Shown here in pieces: positions 11,219 to 22,966 of a stretch of DNA of 64,000 nt. The DNA is taken from assembly GCA_021613535.1 (NCBI GenBank), contig CP075493.1, positions 14,260,001-14,324,000 of the forward strand, given 5' to 3'. Within the stretch, counting starts at the first letter, position 1, and each line of letters begins with the position of its first letter. Origin of the DNA: Adineta vaga. Lineage: Eukaryota; Rotifera. The translations under genes were made by a program, and so were the position numbers. Under the pieces are notes generated by a model. It ran no database searches, was not told the DNA's origin, and worked only from the letters and a program-made list of their open reading frames with translations.

Positions 11219-14200
11219 ATGAGCAAATTAATTCCACAGCCACAAAAAATATTCTGGATTGGAAATCTAAAAGAGCTAGATCCTGATCATGGCATAGACT
11301 CATTGAAAAGACTGCAAAATCTTTACGGTGATATTTATCGAGTGGCTATTTTTAGTACAAATATTGTGGTCATATCTAGTCAAGAATTAGTCAATTTCGT
11401 ATGTGACGAATCAAAATTCGATAAAAATATCAGTCAAGCCCTGGCGGAATTAAGAACTGTAGCTGGAGATGGACTCTTTACTGCATATTCGTCAGAAATC
11501 AATTGGAAACTTGCACATAAAATTTTGATGCCTGCTTTCGGACCACAAGCAATTCGAGATATGTTTCCGGCTATGATGGACATTTGTTCACAACTGATTC
11601 TTCGATGGGAACGATTTGCTGGTGAAGAAATTGATGTTTGTGATAATTTAACACGCTTAACTTTAGATACAATTGCTTTATGTAGTTTTAATTATCGATT
11701 TAATAGTTTCTATAAGCAAGGAAAGCATCGTTTTGTTGATGCTATGGTGAATGTTCTTATTGAAAGTGGTAAACGTACTGAACGATTTTTTTTGCAAAAT
11801 CTACTGATGATAAACACTGCGCGCCGCTACACAGATGATATTGCATATCTCCATAAGATATGTGATGACATCGTTAGGGAAAGACGAGAACATCCAAATG
11901 ATGCGAATGATTTACTCAATCGAATGATAAATGGCAAAGATCCAGAAACTGGTTATCAATTATCTGATGAAAATATTCGTTATCAAATGGTTACTTTTTT
12001 GATTGCTGGCCATGAAACAACATCTGGACTTCTTTCATTTACTATTTATTATCTTTTAAAAAATCCACATGCTTTACAAAAAGCACAAGCAGAAGTCGAT
12101 TCGTATAATGAAATTACAGTTGATACACTAAGTAAATTAAAATATATTGATGCGATATTAAAGGAAACACTTCGTTTACAACCGACAGCACCAGGATTTA
12201 CTTTAGAATCGAAAGTAGATGATATTATGCTGCCTGGCGGTTATTTAGTTCACAAAAACGATGTGATCTTTGTTCTTTTGTCTCAATTACATCGCGATCC
12301 AACAGTATGGGATAAACCAGAAGAATTTCTTCCAGAACGAATGTTAAATGGTGGATTCGAAAAGCTTCTACCCAATTCATGGAAACCATTTGGTAATGGT
12401 CAACGAGCTTGTATTGGTCGTCCATTTGCATGGCAAGAAAGTCTTCTGGCTCTTGCACTTATACTTAAACATTTTCATATTGAATTTGTTGATCCAACGT
12501 ATGATCTTCGTATTAAAGAAACATTAACTGTTAAACCAGATGGATTCAAAATGCGAGTTCGATCACGTCAACAAGTAGGAACTATACTTAATACTAATAT
12601 TAAATCATCAGAAAAATACCAGAAAAAACCAAAGCACAAGTCAATAGAGAATATCTTCGACCAATGTCAATTCTTTTTGGTAGTAATTCTGGTTCTTGTC
12701 AATCTTTTGCAGATACATTAGCTTCAGAAGCACCTCTCTATGGTTATAATGCGACAGTAACTACTCTGGATTCGGCTGTCGAACGTCTTCCTAATGATCA
12801 ACCTATTATAATCATAACTGCTTCTTATGAAGGTAAACCTTGCGAAAATGCTAAACAATTTGTAACTTATCTTGAATCTAAACCTACATTAAACATTGAT
12901 TATGCTGTGTTTGGAGCTGGTCATCATGATTGGATTGATACGTATCAAAAAATCCCGATTTACATTGATCAAATGATTGAAACTGTTGGTGGCAGACGAA
13001 TTATTGAACGTGGTGCTGGTGATGCTGCAGGTGATTTTCTTGGTGCATTTGAAACTTGGAAAGAACATCTGTTTCGAGCATTGCGAAAAGAGACTGGCGA
13101 TCAAAATGTGATTAGTGATGAAAAACTTTCAATTGAAATTGTTAATCCAACAAGAAATCTTGGACAAACAACAGATTTTGGAACTGTTCTACAGAATAAA
13201 ATTTTAATTGAAGCTAATGATATTGCACCTATGAAACGACATTTAGAAATTCAATTACCCAAAGGACAAACTTATCGAACTGGAGATTATCTTGCTGTTT
13301 TACCAACAAATCCAATTGAAATTGTTTCTCGAGTTATTAAACGATTTAGTCTATCTGGTGATACGTACGTGAAAATTGTTTCTGTAACAGATACATTCTT
13401 TCCAACAAATTATCCAATTAGTGTATTTGATATATTAAATTGTTATGTTGAATTATCTCAACCAATTAGTAAGAAACAAATTGAAACTCTTGCCGAATTA
13501 TGTAAAAATGAAAAAGAACAAATAAATCTTAGAGATCTTATCGGAGATTCCTATGAAAATGAAATTCTTAGTAAACGTATCAATATATTAGATATACTTG
13601 AACAATATCAGTCATGTGAACTATCATTTCCACAATATCTTCGAATGCTTCCTGCACTACGTATTCGTCAATATAGTATTTCATCTTCACCTTTATGGAG
13701 TTCTAGTACGGTCACACTTACAATTGATGTTCTTAATACTCCAGCATTAAGTGGATCTGGACGATACTATGGTGTTGCTTCAAATTATCTCTCAAATTTA
13801 AAACCATCGGATCGAATCAGTTGTAGTGTTCGGGCAAGTAATGTTAGATTTCATCCACCTGAAGATACGAAAGTACCAATTGTAATGATTGCTGCTGGAA
13901 CTGGAATAGCACCATTTCGAGGATTTATTCAAGAAAGAGCAGCTCAACTAGTGTGTGGAAGAGAGATTGGACGCACGGTTCTTTATTATGGATGTCGAAC
14001 ACATGAAGAATTTTTGTATTCAGATGAATTGAATAAATGGTCGAAACTTGGTGCCGTAGAGATTCGACATGTTTTCTCTCGTCAACATCCTAATGATAAA
14101 AAATATGTTCAAGATTTACTTTGGGAAGATAGAAATGAGATTGCTAAACTGTATACTAATGGTGCACGATTTTATACATGTGGTAGTGCTAGAAAAATAG

Positions 14201-14325
14201 GTGCATCAGTGAAAACATGTTTTATTAAGATCATTGCAGAAATGAAACAAATTAATGAAGAAGAAGCGAGTAACATTCTGGAAGAAATTTCACTTGATCG
14301 TTATAGTGTCGATGTTTTTGCTTAA
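11219..14325 (+). CDS. Self-sufficient P450/NADPH-P450 reductase fusion (CYP102/BM3-like), frame break in linker
   Basis: The N-terminal half (from 11219) is a P450 with the I-helix AGHETTSG (residues 263-270), ExxR in KETLRL, and heme loop FGNGQRACIG with Cys398. These match the bacterial BM3 motifs and positions closely. The second half is a diflavin reductase: FMN loop FGSNSGS, TASYEGKP, FAD motif RQYSISSSP, NADPH motif GTGIAPFRGFIQER, and the end RYSVDVFA. Family length (about 1050 aa) is preserved. The halves are in different frames: frame 1 runs to 12721, and the reductase frame is open from about 12606 with ATG at 12664. The shift falls in the P450-FMN linker, near an A6 run at 12623-12628. 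One deleted base, an assembly error or a tiny intron (donor near 12569, acceptor near 12620) would explain it. The expected reaction is NADPH-driven (fatty acid) hydroxylation. The coding region is otherwise intronless, which fits bacterial ancestry. Confidence 0.9.
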
Positions 14326-15061
14326 TATTATTTTTATTTCAACTATCTTGTCTCTGGACATTTTCACTTCATTTATTATAAGCTTCTTTTAGTTGTAATC
14401 TGTATATTCTCAATAAACAATGATTATTAAAAATCTGATCATTATTCGTATTCAATTTTTTCTGATGAGAGTCTTACTCTCCCTCCTCCTGACATCTAGT
14501 TTTTCTTGACCATTTGAGGGCGTGAATATTCTTTTAACCCATACGTTCTTTTATTGACCAAATGAATTAGATGCATATGTAATAGTTATAGTATATGAAA
14601 AGATTTATCTCTGAGTCATCTAAACAATATAAATATATATATATATATGTTTTGTATCAATGATTCATTTCCGTGAGAATGAAGATAGAGAATATATGTT
14701 TATCTATCTATTGATTGGAAACTGTTTTTCATCTTCGTTCTGTTCTGTTAGATGATTAATTCTTTATCCAATTGGTGTAAATATCAGCGATTGTTTTTCT
14801 TGCCTGATATAAATAAGTATCGCTATAATAACAAAGTGAAATGACTTTTCGTACACTTTGATTTGGTAAATATCAAGTTGCGTGGGTGTTTGTTTTCGCT
14901 GTTCTATATTGTTGAAGATAAAGGAAAGATATATCACTCTCTATGATAGTGATGGATAGATCAGAGAGATGTCATTGCACTCGTTATATAATATTTTTTT
15001 CTTCTTTTCTTCGCGACAAGAGAAGAGATAAATAGTTAAAATTGTTTAGAAGTCGATCAGA
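14326..15061. other. Intergenic with P450 poly(A) signal and TA microsatellite
   Basis: AATAAA at 14412-14417 lies about 90 nt after the P450 stop. A short (TA)n run lies near 14632-14648. The rest is AT-rich and presumably includes the promoter of the U-box gene. Confidence 0.55.
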
Positions 15062-17568
15062 ATGGAATCGAATGAAAAGAATGAGATTGAAGACGAAGAT
15101 TTATTTTGTCCGATAACACTTCAACTATTTCGTGATCCTGTCATTGCTGCCGATGGTCATGTATATGAACGCGAAGCAATTATACAATGGATAAACGAAC
15201 ATGGAACGAGTCCATTCACCAGACAAACATTGAATATTAATGAATTACAATCCGATGATTATTTAAGAAACCTGATTACTCTACGACGAACATCATCAGT
15301 ATCTAACAAGTATGATAGAAATAATAATTCACAATTATCTTGTCAACAACAATTATCAGTGATACCATATAATTATAATAGAAGTCTTAACCAAACATAT
15401 TCAATGCAACTACCGACAATACGTAATAGTAATATTATTTCAACAGGCATCACTCAAAATCGTTTTCCAGTTGGTAATCAGTTTTGTCAACAAATATGTC
15501 TATTCTTATTTCTGGCTCTGATTATATTGTTTTTTTTCATCCTTATATGCCATTTATATATCAGTAATCAAAATCACATTTATCCGCGTGAGTTCTCAAA
15601 TATACACATCATGAAAATTCTTTTCAATTGTATTCTCTCTCAGTATTGTATTAGTATAATAATACTCTAACACCAAAGATTTGCAAGTATTTATCCTAAT
15701 GACTGAGAAAGAAATGTAGATAATAAATGCATCAATAGCAATATCATTTATATCTATCTACTCAAACAACGAATTTTAATGATTTTTATCTTTGCTTATT
15801 TAGAACTTTCATCTATTCCTACACCAAGTTATCCGGTGATATTATTGCCGATATATTCAGGAGATTTTGATTGGGACAGCGTATCATATCGTCCTTTTGA
15901 TTCTTCGACACGTTTACAATATTTTTATGAGGCTATTCGAGTAAATGTATTCACGTCAGGTCATTACAAATTCTGGAGTAATGATATGTTCACTGGATAT
16001 GGTTATATGTACAACAACAGTTTCGATCCAACTATCCCGAAACGAAATTTACTCTTATGGAATGGTGGCGCTTATCTGCCGTTCAATCTCACAATTTTTC
16101 TTTCACCAAAGATAGATTATTTTCTAGTGGTCTCATCTCGTGACTCCATGATGATGAAATGGTTCTCGGTCTTGTGTTCTGGTCCAGGAAACATTACTTT
16201 AACTACCGCAATTCATCTTCCAACAGAAAGTAAGAATTTCAAAACGCTTTATGACGTTTTATTTTTGAATAATAGACAGAAATAGTGAACAGTTCTTTTA
16301 CGAATAACTCGAAGAAATTTCTGTATACTACATTTCGCAAAAAGAAAAACCTTAGTTTGCAGCACCATGCTTTTTGTGCACGTTGACATCGAAAATGTAT
16401 CAATTTAAAATAATATTCGGTCTATCTTTTATAATGGAGCTATTTTATAGTTTTCAATCAGAGTATACAATTTCCTTAGAAATAGATAAATTCTCTTTAA
16501 TTTCTAATGCTGCTTCGTTAAAATGATAAGACTATGTTACGGTTCGACAGGAGAATTTTAAGTATTATTTTGATAATTTCTTAAGACTATGGAATTAAGC
16601 TGAGCATTTCACCTAAATCTTCTCATATTTTCGAAAGTTGAACATCTGTACATTGTTCTTCACACCGAGTTAAGTTACATTTGCATAATAGTTTTAATTT
16701 TAGAGCGAAAATATCATTCTTATAGCTTCCTTCCTCATAAATCTGCAGAAAAGGTCAACCAATCTTATCCTTGAAATGAATATTGTAATTTGTACTCGAC
16801 TAATTCAGATAATATTTTTTCTAATTTTTATGTTATTTTGATTTACAGTCAAATCGTAAAGATAATTGATTGCAATAGTTTTCACTTTCTCAAAAGGATA
16901 AAATTTTTATTTTAGTTTCATCTCTATCAAAAGAGATGTTCAAAAACAGTACTTGTGAAAAGAAGCTATGGGATCAAAATGGTATTACTGTAGCTGGTGG
17001 AAACGAAGACGGAGGATCAGCATTGAATCAACTCTATTATCCCGAAGGCTTATTTATGGATGACAATGATACTCTTTACATCGCTGATTCTTGGAACGGC
17101 CGAATCTTTAAGTGGATACCAGGAGCATCCGATGATCAGATATTGATTCAAATTAGAAAACTACCTCTTGGGGAGCAGCCCACTGTAACAAAAGTTGTCG
17201 TTGACAAGAATAGCACAATGTTTGTTTGTGAATCTGGCAACAGAAAAGTAAAACGATGGTTCAAAAATAATGATCATGGAGAAACCATTATTAACAATAT
17301 TTCATGTTATGGATTGACTTTGGACGATAAAGGATCATTGTATGTCTCGGATCAAGAACATCATCGAGTAATTAAATGGCCTAATAATACGATCGTTGCT
17401 GGGGGAAATGGAAAAGGCAGAGCATTAGATCAATTTGATCGTCCTAAACATATATTCATCGACCATAATCAGTCTCTTTTTGTGGCCGATTACTGGAATG
17501 ATCAAATGTTCACTAAAAATAAAAATTTGTGTGAAAGAGGTATGTGGATGATTCCACAGTATGTGTGA
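15062..17568 (+). CDS. U-box / transmembrane / NHL-repeat protein (putative membrane E3 ligase receptor)
   Basis: Model join(15062..15587,15804..16229,16916..17568), about 534 aa. The donors GTGAGT and GTAAGA and the acceptors keep one phase-1 frame throughout. Residues about 12-75 form a U-box (LFCPITLQLFRDPVIAADG, YEREAIIQWI, SPFTRQTL), the RING-like E2-binding fold without zinc ligands. One hydrophobic helix near residues 145-165 follows (ICLFLFLALIILFFF). Exon 2 is an N-glycosylatable, aromatic-rich, beta-like domain of unknown family. Exon 3 has about four NHL blades (for example LYIADSWNGRIFKW, LYVSDQEHHRVIKW) and then stops in the fourth, so the propeller is incomplete. This arrangement puts a ubiquitin-ligase domain inside and an NHL sensor outside. 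Domains are seen directly; receptor function is inference. Confidence 0.7.
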
Positions 17569-18246
17569 CACTTTATGTGCCAAGAGAAGTATGTGACAAC
17601 CTTTTGAACGATGCTTCTTTGAATAATTTCAATAATACGTGATCTTTCTGAGAGTGTGGGCACGGGTAAGGATATGAATTAAAATATACCTTTGATAAAA
17701 ACTTCACCCAACTACATCTGCTCCGTCACTCTATGAACTAGTGACTAAGACAAATATAAAATTTTCTTTTTCAAATATTTATATATTGAGTACAGTATGA
17801 ACAAGATTGATCTTTTTATTTTCAATTCATAAAGGATTAAAAAATATCATAATATGTTTGATGATGTCAAAATTTGAGAAAAATCATGCTCACTGATTAA
17901 AACTTTGCTAAACGTGCTTGCTTTCTGTTAGATAGAATCAATGCGGAAATAACATGTCTTTACAATATTATAGCTCATAAAAAGAGAATTTCTATTATTT
18001 ATAAAAAGAATGGAAGAATGACGTTGATACAACATTTTTCTTATTATATTTATTCTGTCTTGGATTGATTGTTCTATTTACATTTACAATACTCAAGATA
18101 GTCTGTCAATTGAATTTTATGATTGTATTTATTATCAATCGGTCTCATATTGTCGTCGTCCCTTACAGCCTATTTCTTTACAAAGAACTGTTAAAGAATG
18201 GAATTGCTCTCATAATGGTATCATTCATTCTTTCCATTCTTTATGG
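17569..18246. other. Intergenic or decayed sequence
   Basis: No NHL blades continue after 17568. Weak hydrophobic frames near 18065-18246 could be a remnant of the receptor pseudogene that follows, but nothing is convincing. Confidence 0.35.
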
Positions 18247-21004
18247 ATGAAAAATATCAGTATAGATACGATATTGCACAAATGGAAATCAGGCATCGAT
18301 AAAACAGAAGAATATCTTTATTATTACACAAATCAATCAATAGAATCGAATGAGGATGATGAATATATATGTGAATGTATCCATCCGAAATTTTTCGGAA
18401 AGAACTGTGAATATTTGTTGGCCGATGGCACAACATTTGATGATACAATTATTGCAAAGTTTTTTTCAAACTAAACAATGAATAGACATGATGGTGATAT
18501 AGTTTGTTATGTAACTCTACAATGTGATTCTGGTCTTCTATGTCTTGATTGGCGAGATATTTGTGATAATGAACAGCAATGTATATTTGGATATGATGAA
18601 GAAAATTGTGATAAAATTGAGTTTAATGAATGTCAAAATGATGAATATCGTCGTATGAATGGTATGTGTATTCCTGATGAATTTTTTCTTGACGGAGATT
18701 ATGATTGTATGGATATGTCAGATGAAAAAGAACACTTCCATGACATGGAATGTCCATTTCAGTTAGCTAGCTTTCATTGTGATGATCGAATATGTCCACC
18801 AGATCAATGGTCATGCGGTGATGGGCAATGTGTCTCATGTCGCGTAGTTGGTTGAGAGCCTGAACACGAATGTATATCATGTATAAATCGACGTAATCAA
18901 TTCTATATGTGCGAAATAAATCACAAAGGAAACTTAAGAACATTATCCAATGGTCAATGCTACGAAGTATTAAATAATAAAAATCGTACTATCAATAATT
19001 ATTGTAATTATCTCTATGGATGTGGCTTTCCTCAAGATGTCATGAAAAATTGTTCGTGTAAAGTTATGAAAAACTGCGATATTAGTTGAAAATTTTTGTT
19101 CATCTCTATTTCCGATTCAATATCCTGCAGGTGGGATTATAGCACCATATATTTTCGAGTCTTTTTTATACTTTTGATAATCCACCAAAACTACGATTCT
19201 CCGTAAAGTTTAATGGAACAATTAAATGTCGTGGATATCTGAAATATTTTTCTTTTAAAATTTCATACTCATTTTATAAGAATCTCAAAGATGCTGAGGA
19301 AACATTATGTCAATCGATACCATTTCAATTCCTTACTTTCGATGGAGGTTACGATAAATTCTGCTATAATAATTCGAAAACATTTAAAAATCGATCTTAT
19401 CATTTTCTTGATATCTGTCAATCACATAGAAGATGTATTTCAGCTTACAGAATCAAAGATGGAATTCACAATTGTTTCAATAGCAGAGACGAGGAAGAAG
19501 TAGGTGAAATAGTTACAAAATCATGTTCGAACGTTCGACATCATCGTTTTCGCTGTTCAATCAATGAAACTACCTGTCTATATGCAAATATGCTTTGTGA
19601 TGGAAATTATCATTGCAGAAATATCTATGATGAATCTTGGATGGGTGTTCATATCTTACTATCCAAACTAAACTGTAATAATTAATTCAAAGATGATTGT
19701 CAATTACTTCGTCGATATATTGAAGCTTCATGGAATTCAAATGGAAATAATGATTCCAATCGAGAAGATCTATAAACCAAACAAATTCCTTTTCGATCGT
19801 ATTGTGATACATTCTGGGATTTAGCATCGAAAGAGGATGAAAATATAACGATGTGTCAGTCAGCATGGATATGTCGACAAGAACAATGGCAATGTTTCAC
19901 AGGACAATGTATTGATATTGATTGGGTATTAGATGGAGAATGGGATTGTTCTGATGCTTCAGATGAAGAGAATATGTTTCCTATTCATCTGAATATCTTT
20001 CATGATGATTATTTACAGAGAGAAAGTTTTGGATTCAAAGAGAAATTTCGAACAAGATACACACGACAACCGTTCGGAAACATTTGTAATTTAACGATTG
20101 AATATCCATGTTTGCCAATTAATATATCTGAGTATTCAAATAATGTACGACCTTGTATCGAACTAAAATCAATTGGTAATGGACACATAGATTGCATCGG
20201 CGGATATGATGAACGTAATGTGATTGAACATTGTGTACGATCAGGTACTGCACTTGGCTATGATTTTAAGTGTGTATCAAGTAACACTTGTATACCTTAT
20301 GCAAATATCTGTAAAGACCGATGTTTACACAGTGAAGATGAATATATGTGTGATCGACAGCAATTTCGAGATGTTACTTATTGAAAGCAAAAAGAATTTT
20401 CTTTGAAAATGAAGAAACAGTCTCTTCAATTATCACGATTTCCTAACGATACAAGTAGTAAGAAGATTGTAAATACATCCAGTACTATACGATCAAGAGC
20501 AACGTTTACATCAGGTCTTGTTTTTAAAAATCCATATATTCCATATTGATGTAATCGTGGTATCGGTGCATTGATGTCGAATAATTCTATTACATGTTTT
20601 TGTCCACCACAATATCATGGTGATCAATGTCAATACCATACTGATCGAATCAGTGTTGTTTTACATTTAAATTTCACACAATCAATATATACAACATCAA
20701 CTGGTAGAACAATTTTTATTAAATTATTGATTCTTTTCTTATTTGAAAATCAAGTGCTGAGTACTGATGAATTTCATGTCCGTCCAACCGTGGAAATCAA
20801 TGTTATTATTTGTTCTGTGACGATGTGAAGCACAAACACATACGACACTTGAAATGTTTCAACTCTATGAGAAGTTTGCGTTCTTCCCCTTCCCCTTCTT
20901 CATCTTTCACTCTGGGTGACAACACATTTCTAAAATGCACTTTTGCTGTAAGAATTACATATGCGAAGTGTAAAGAACAGTCAAGCTATTGCAGTAGCAA
21001 TTGA
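18247..21004 (+). pseudogene. Decayed LDLa/EGF-type extracellular receptor
   Basis: A series of cysteine-rich fragments forms a broken ectodomain: EGF-like (ICECIHPKFFGKNCEY), LDL-receptor class A modules (CLDWRDICDNEQQC, ICRQEQWQCFTGQCIDID, WDCSDASDEE) and a late EGF (CFCPPQYHGDQCQY, about 20589). The frame is interrupted by many stops: TAA near 18472, TGA at 18853-18855 with the same frame continuing, TGA near 19087, TAA near 19683 and 19773, and TGA near 20382, plus frame changes. No seven-helix domain follows in frame. Relatives in bdelloids are large LDLa/EGF proteins. Reading it as a pseudogene is safer than inventing introns at each stop. Confidence 0.7.
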
Positions 21005-21471
21005 ATTGCGTATGAATGCTGACGTCACCCCCGTTCTTTTCATTGGTAATTGAAGTCATTTATACACGTATGTCATGTATCTTAAAAAAATCTTGATTAT
21101 AAACAGGAAATTGATCCAAAAATAGATGAAAGTATTTTAGATCTCAATTATCTTCATTTGTTCACCATTCCACATGAACGCAAGATATCATATGTAAATA
21201 ATATATGAATAGAGAATAATTAAAGTTCTATACCCAATACATGGCAAACTAACATGAAAAGAAAGTAATCAGATACCATATACCGAAAGGATTTCAATAA
21301 AGATATTAACTTCGAAGATTAATAATCTTTTTAGTAAGAAACATCTGAACATCAAACAGAGAAAAAAAGTTGGATGTGAACATTGAAGAGTTTAGAACAT
21401 ATAAGTAAACTTCAAAACGAGTTTCAACGACGTGTTATCTGCCTTAGTGATTATTATTTTCTATTCGAAAC

Positions 21472-22404
21472 ATGGAACAACAGAGTAAATTTATTCTAAT
21501 TTTTGCTTTTGAAATTCCAGCAATCGTATTATCAATCATTCTGTTTGTTTATTTTGTTTCCAATCGTCCGATTCGTTCAAAACTCAAAAATCATGGATGG
21601 TTCATTCTTCTGACTATCAATTTCTTTCAATTGACTTTACGAATGCCAATGCCAATGAGCTATTATTATTTAAACTATATTTGGCCACCAACAAATGCAT
21701 ATTGTCTATGGTGGACATGGTGTGAATACTCTCTGAATATTATTGGTTTATTTCTAATGGCATGGATATCTATCGAACGACATTTACTTGTTTTTCATTC
21801 ACATACACTATTTCAATTAAGATGGAAAAAATGGCTTTTTCATTTTATTCCCATTGTTTTCTGTTTGCTATGGGCACCATTATTCTTTTTTGTCTTCGTT
21901 GTGATCAGTCCGTTTTGCACAACTGTATGGAATTTTAATTTACTTTTATGCGGTTTTCCATGTTATTTTAGAGAAAAGATTTTGAATCAATTTGATTTTA
22001 TCTTCAATCTTTTCTTACCTGTTTTCACCATCATGTTGGCCAATATAACGTTAGTTACTCGCGTTATCTATCAAAAGATATCTCGACAACAAATCGTTCA
22101 TTGGCAACGTCATCGTAAGATGGTGTTGCAACTATGGATCGTTTCATCACTCTATATGGGACTTTGGTTACCTTTGACAATTACATTATTTGTGGAAATG
22201 ACTACACTACCATTATTTATGGTTGATCGACTGCAAGAAATGCAGTTCGCTCCGTATTTTGTTTCACTTCTATTACCAATGATATGTCTCAGTACGCAAC
22301 CTGAATTAATAACAAAAATCAAGAATTTTCTTTGGAAACGCCCAACAAACAGGATCACTGTCGGAATCCTCAATCGAGACGCAGGACAAACGTTGACGAA
22401 TTAA
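21472..22404 (+). CDS. Rhodopsin-like seven-transmembrane receptor, single exon
   Basis: A 310-aa intronless ORF with seven hydrophobic segments. TM3 ends in ERH (DRY position) within WISIERHLLVFH. Basic loops separate the helices, and a Cys pair is available in the extracellular loops (CLWW, CTTVW). TM7 has no clear NPxxY; the matching region reads MICLSTQPELITKI. The tail is short. It belongs to the lineage-expanded rotifer GPCR type; the ligand is unknown. It lies just downstream of the decayed LDLa receptor, and a former fusion is possible but not shown. Confidence 0.8.
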   Translation: MEQQSKFILIFAFEIPAIVLSIILFVYFVSNRPIRSKLKNHGWFILLTINFFQLTLRMPMPMSYYYLNYIWPPTNAYCLWWTWCEYSLNIIGLFLMAWISIERHLLVFHSHTLFQLRWKKWLFHFIPIVFCLLWAPLFFFVFVVISPFCTTVWNFNLLLCGFPCYFREKILNQFDFIFNLFLPVFTIMLANITLVTRVIYQKISRQQIVHWQRHRKMVLQLWIVSSLYMGLWLPLTITLFVEMTTLPLFMVDRLQEMQFAPYFVSLLLPMICLSTQPELITKIKNFLWKRPTNRITVGILNRDAGQTLTN

Positions 22405-22966
22405 ATACCAATTGTCTACTTCTCCTCACTACTCAGAATTGTCTTTCCATTTTTGCTTTTGTAATAAAAAAATCTATGTTTTTATACATTATATGAGAAA
22501 AAGAGTGGGTGTTATCGACATCCATATCTTTACTTTCGAAATGATAGAAAAACTCGCGATCTCAGCACAAATATTACTTGGGCTAAATCATACTCTGTGA
22601 TACACAAAACAAACTATTTTCGTTTGCTCGATAGAGAACGAAAGAAAAATATACACGTATTACTGGTAAAGAAACAAATATATACATGTGCATATTATTT
22701 TCGTATTCTTTTGCTTATCTTTTATGTGTGAATACATCACTTACGATATTTATTCGATTATAAATGATAGTGATATTCATTACTAAAGCATCTTACAAGT
22801 GAGCATTGAAAGAAAAAAGACGACGTAAGTTATTCATTCAAAATAACATGACTGATCATTGATATGAATCACAGTTCGTTTTCAGCGTAATCATCAAGCT
22901 GAAATCATTATTTTAACTCCAATTTTTTTTCTCGTACCGAAGGAGTTATCATCAGAGGACAAGAGT
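22405..22966. other. Intergenic, presumed PSME4 promoter
   Basis: AT-rich spacer between the GPCR and the proteasome activator gene. No clear motif. Confidence 0.4.

Noticed and set aside
12569-12620. Micro-intron as the definite cause of the P450 frame change
   Set aside because: The donor (GTCAAC) is weak; kept only as one option beside a one-base error.
21472-22404. Treating the GPCR as the 3' end of the decayed LDLa receptor
   Set aside because: It has its own Met and a complete seven-helix ORF, and about 470 nt of non-coding sequence separates them.
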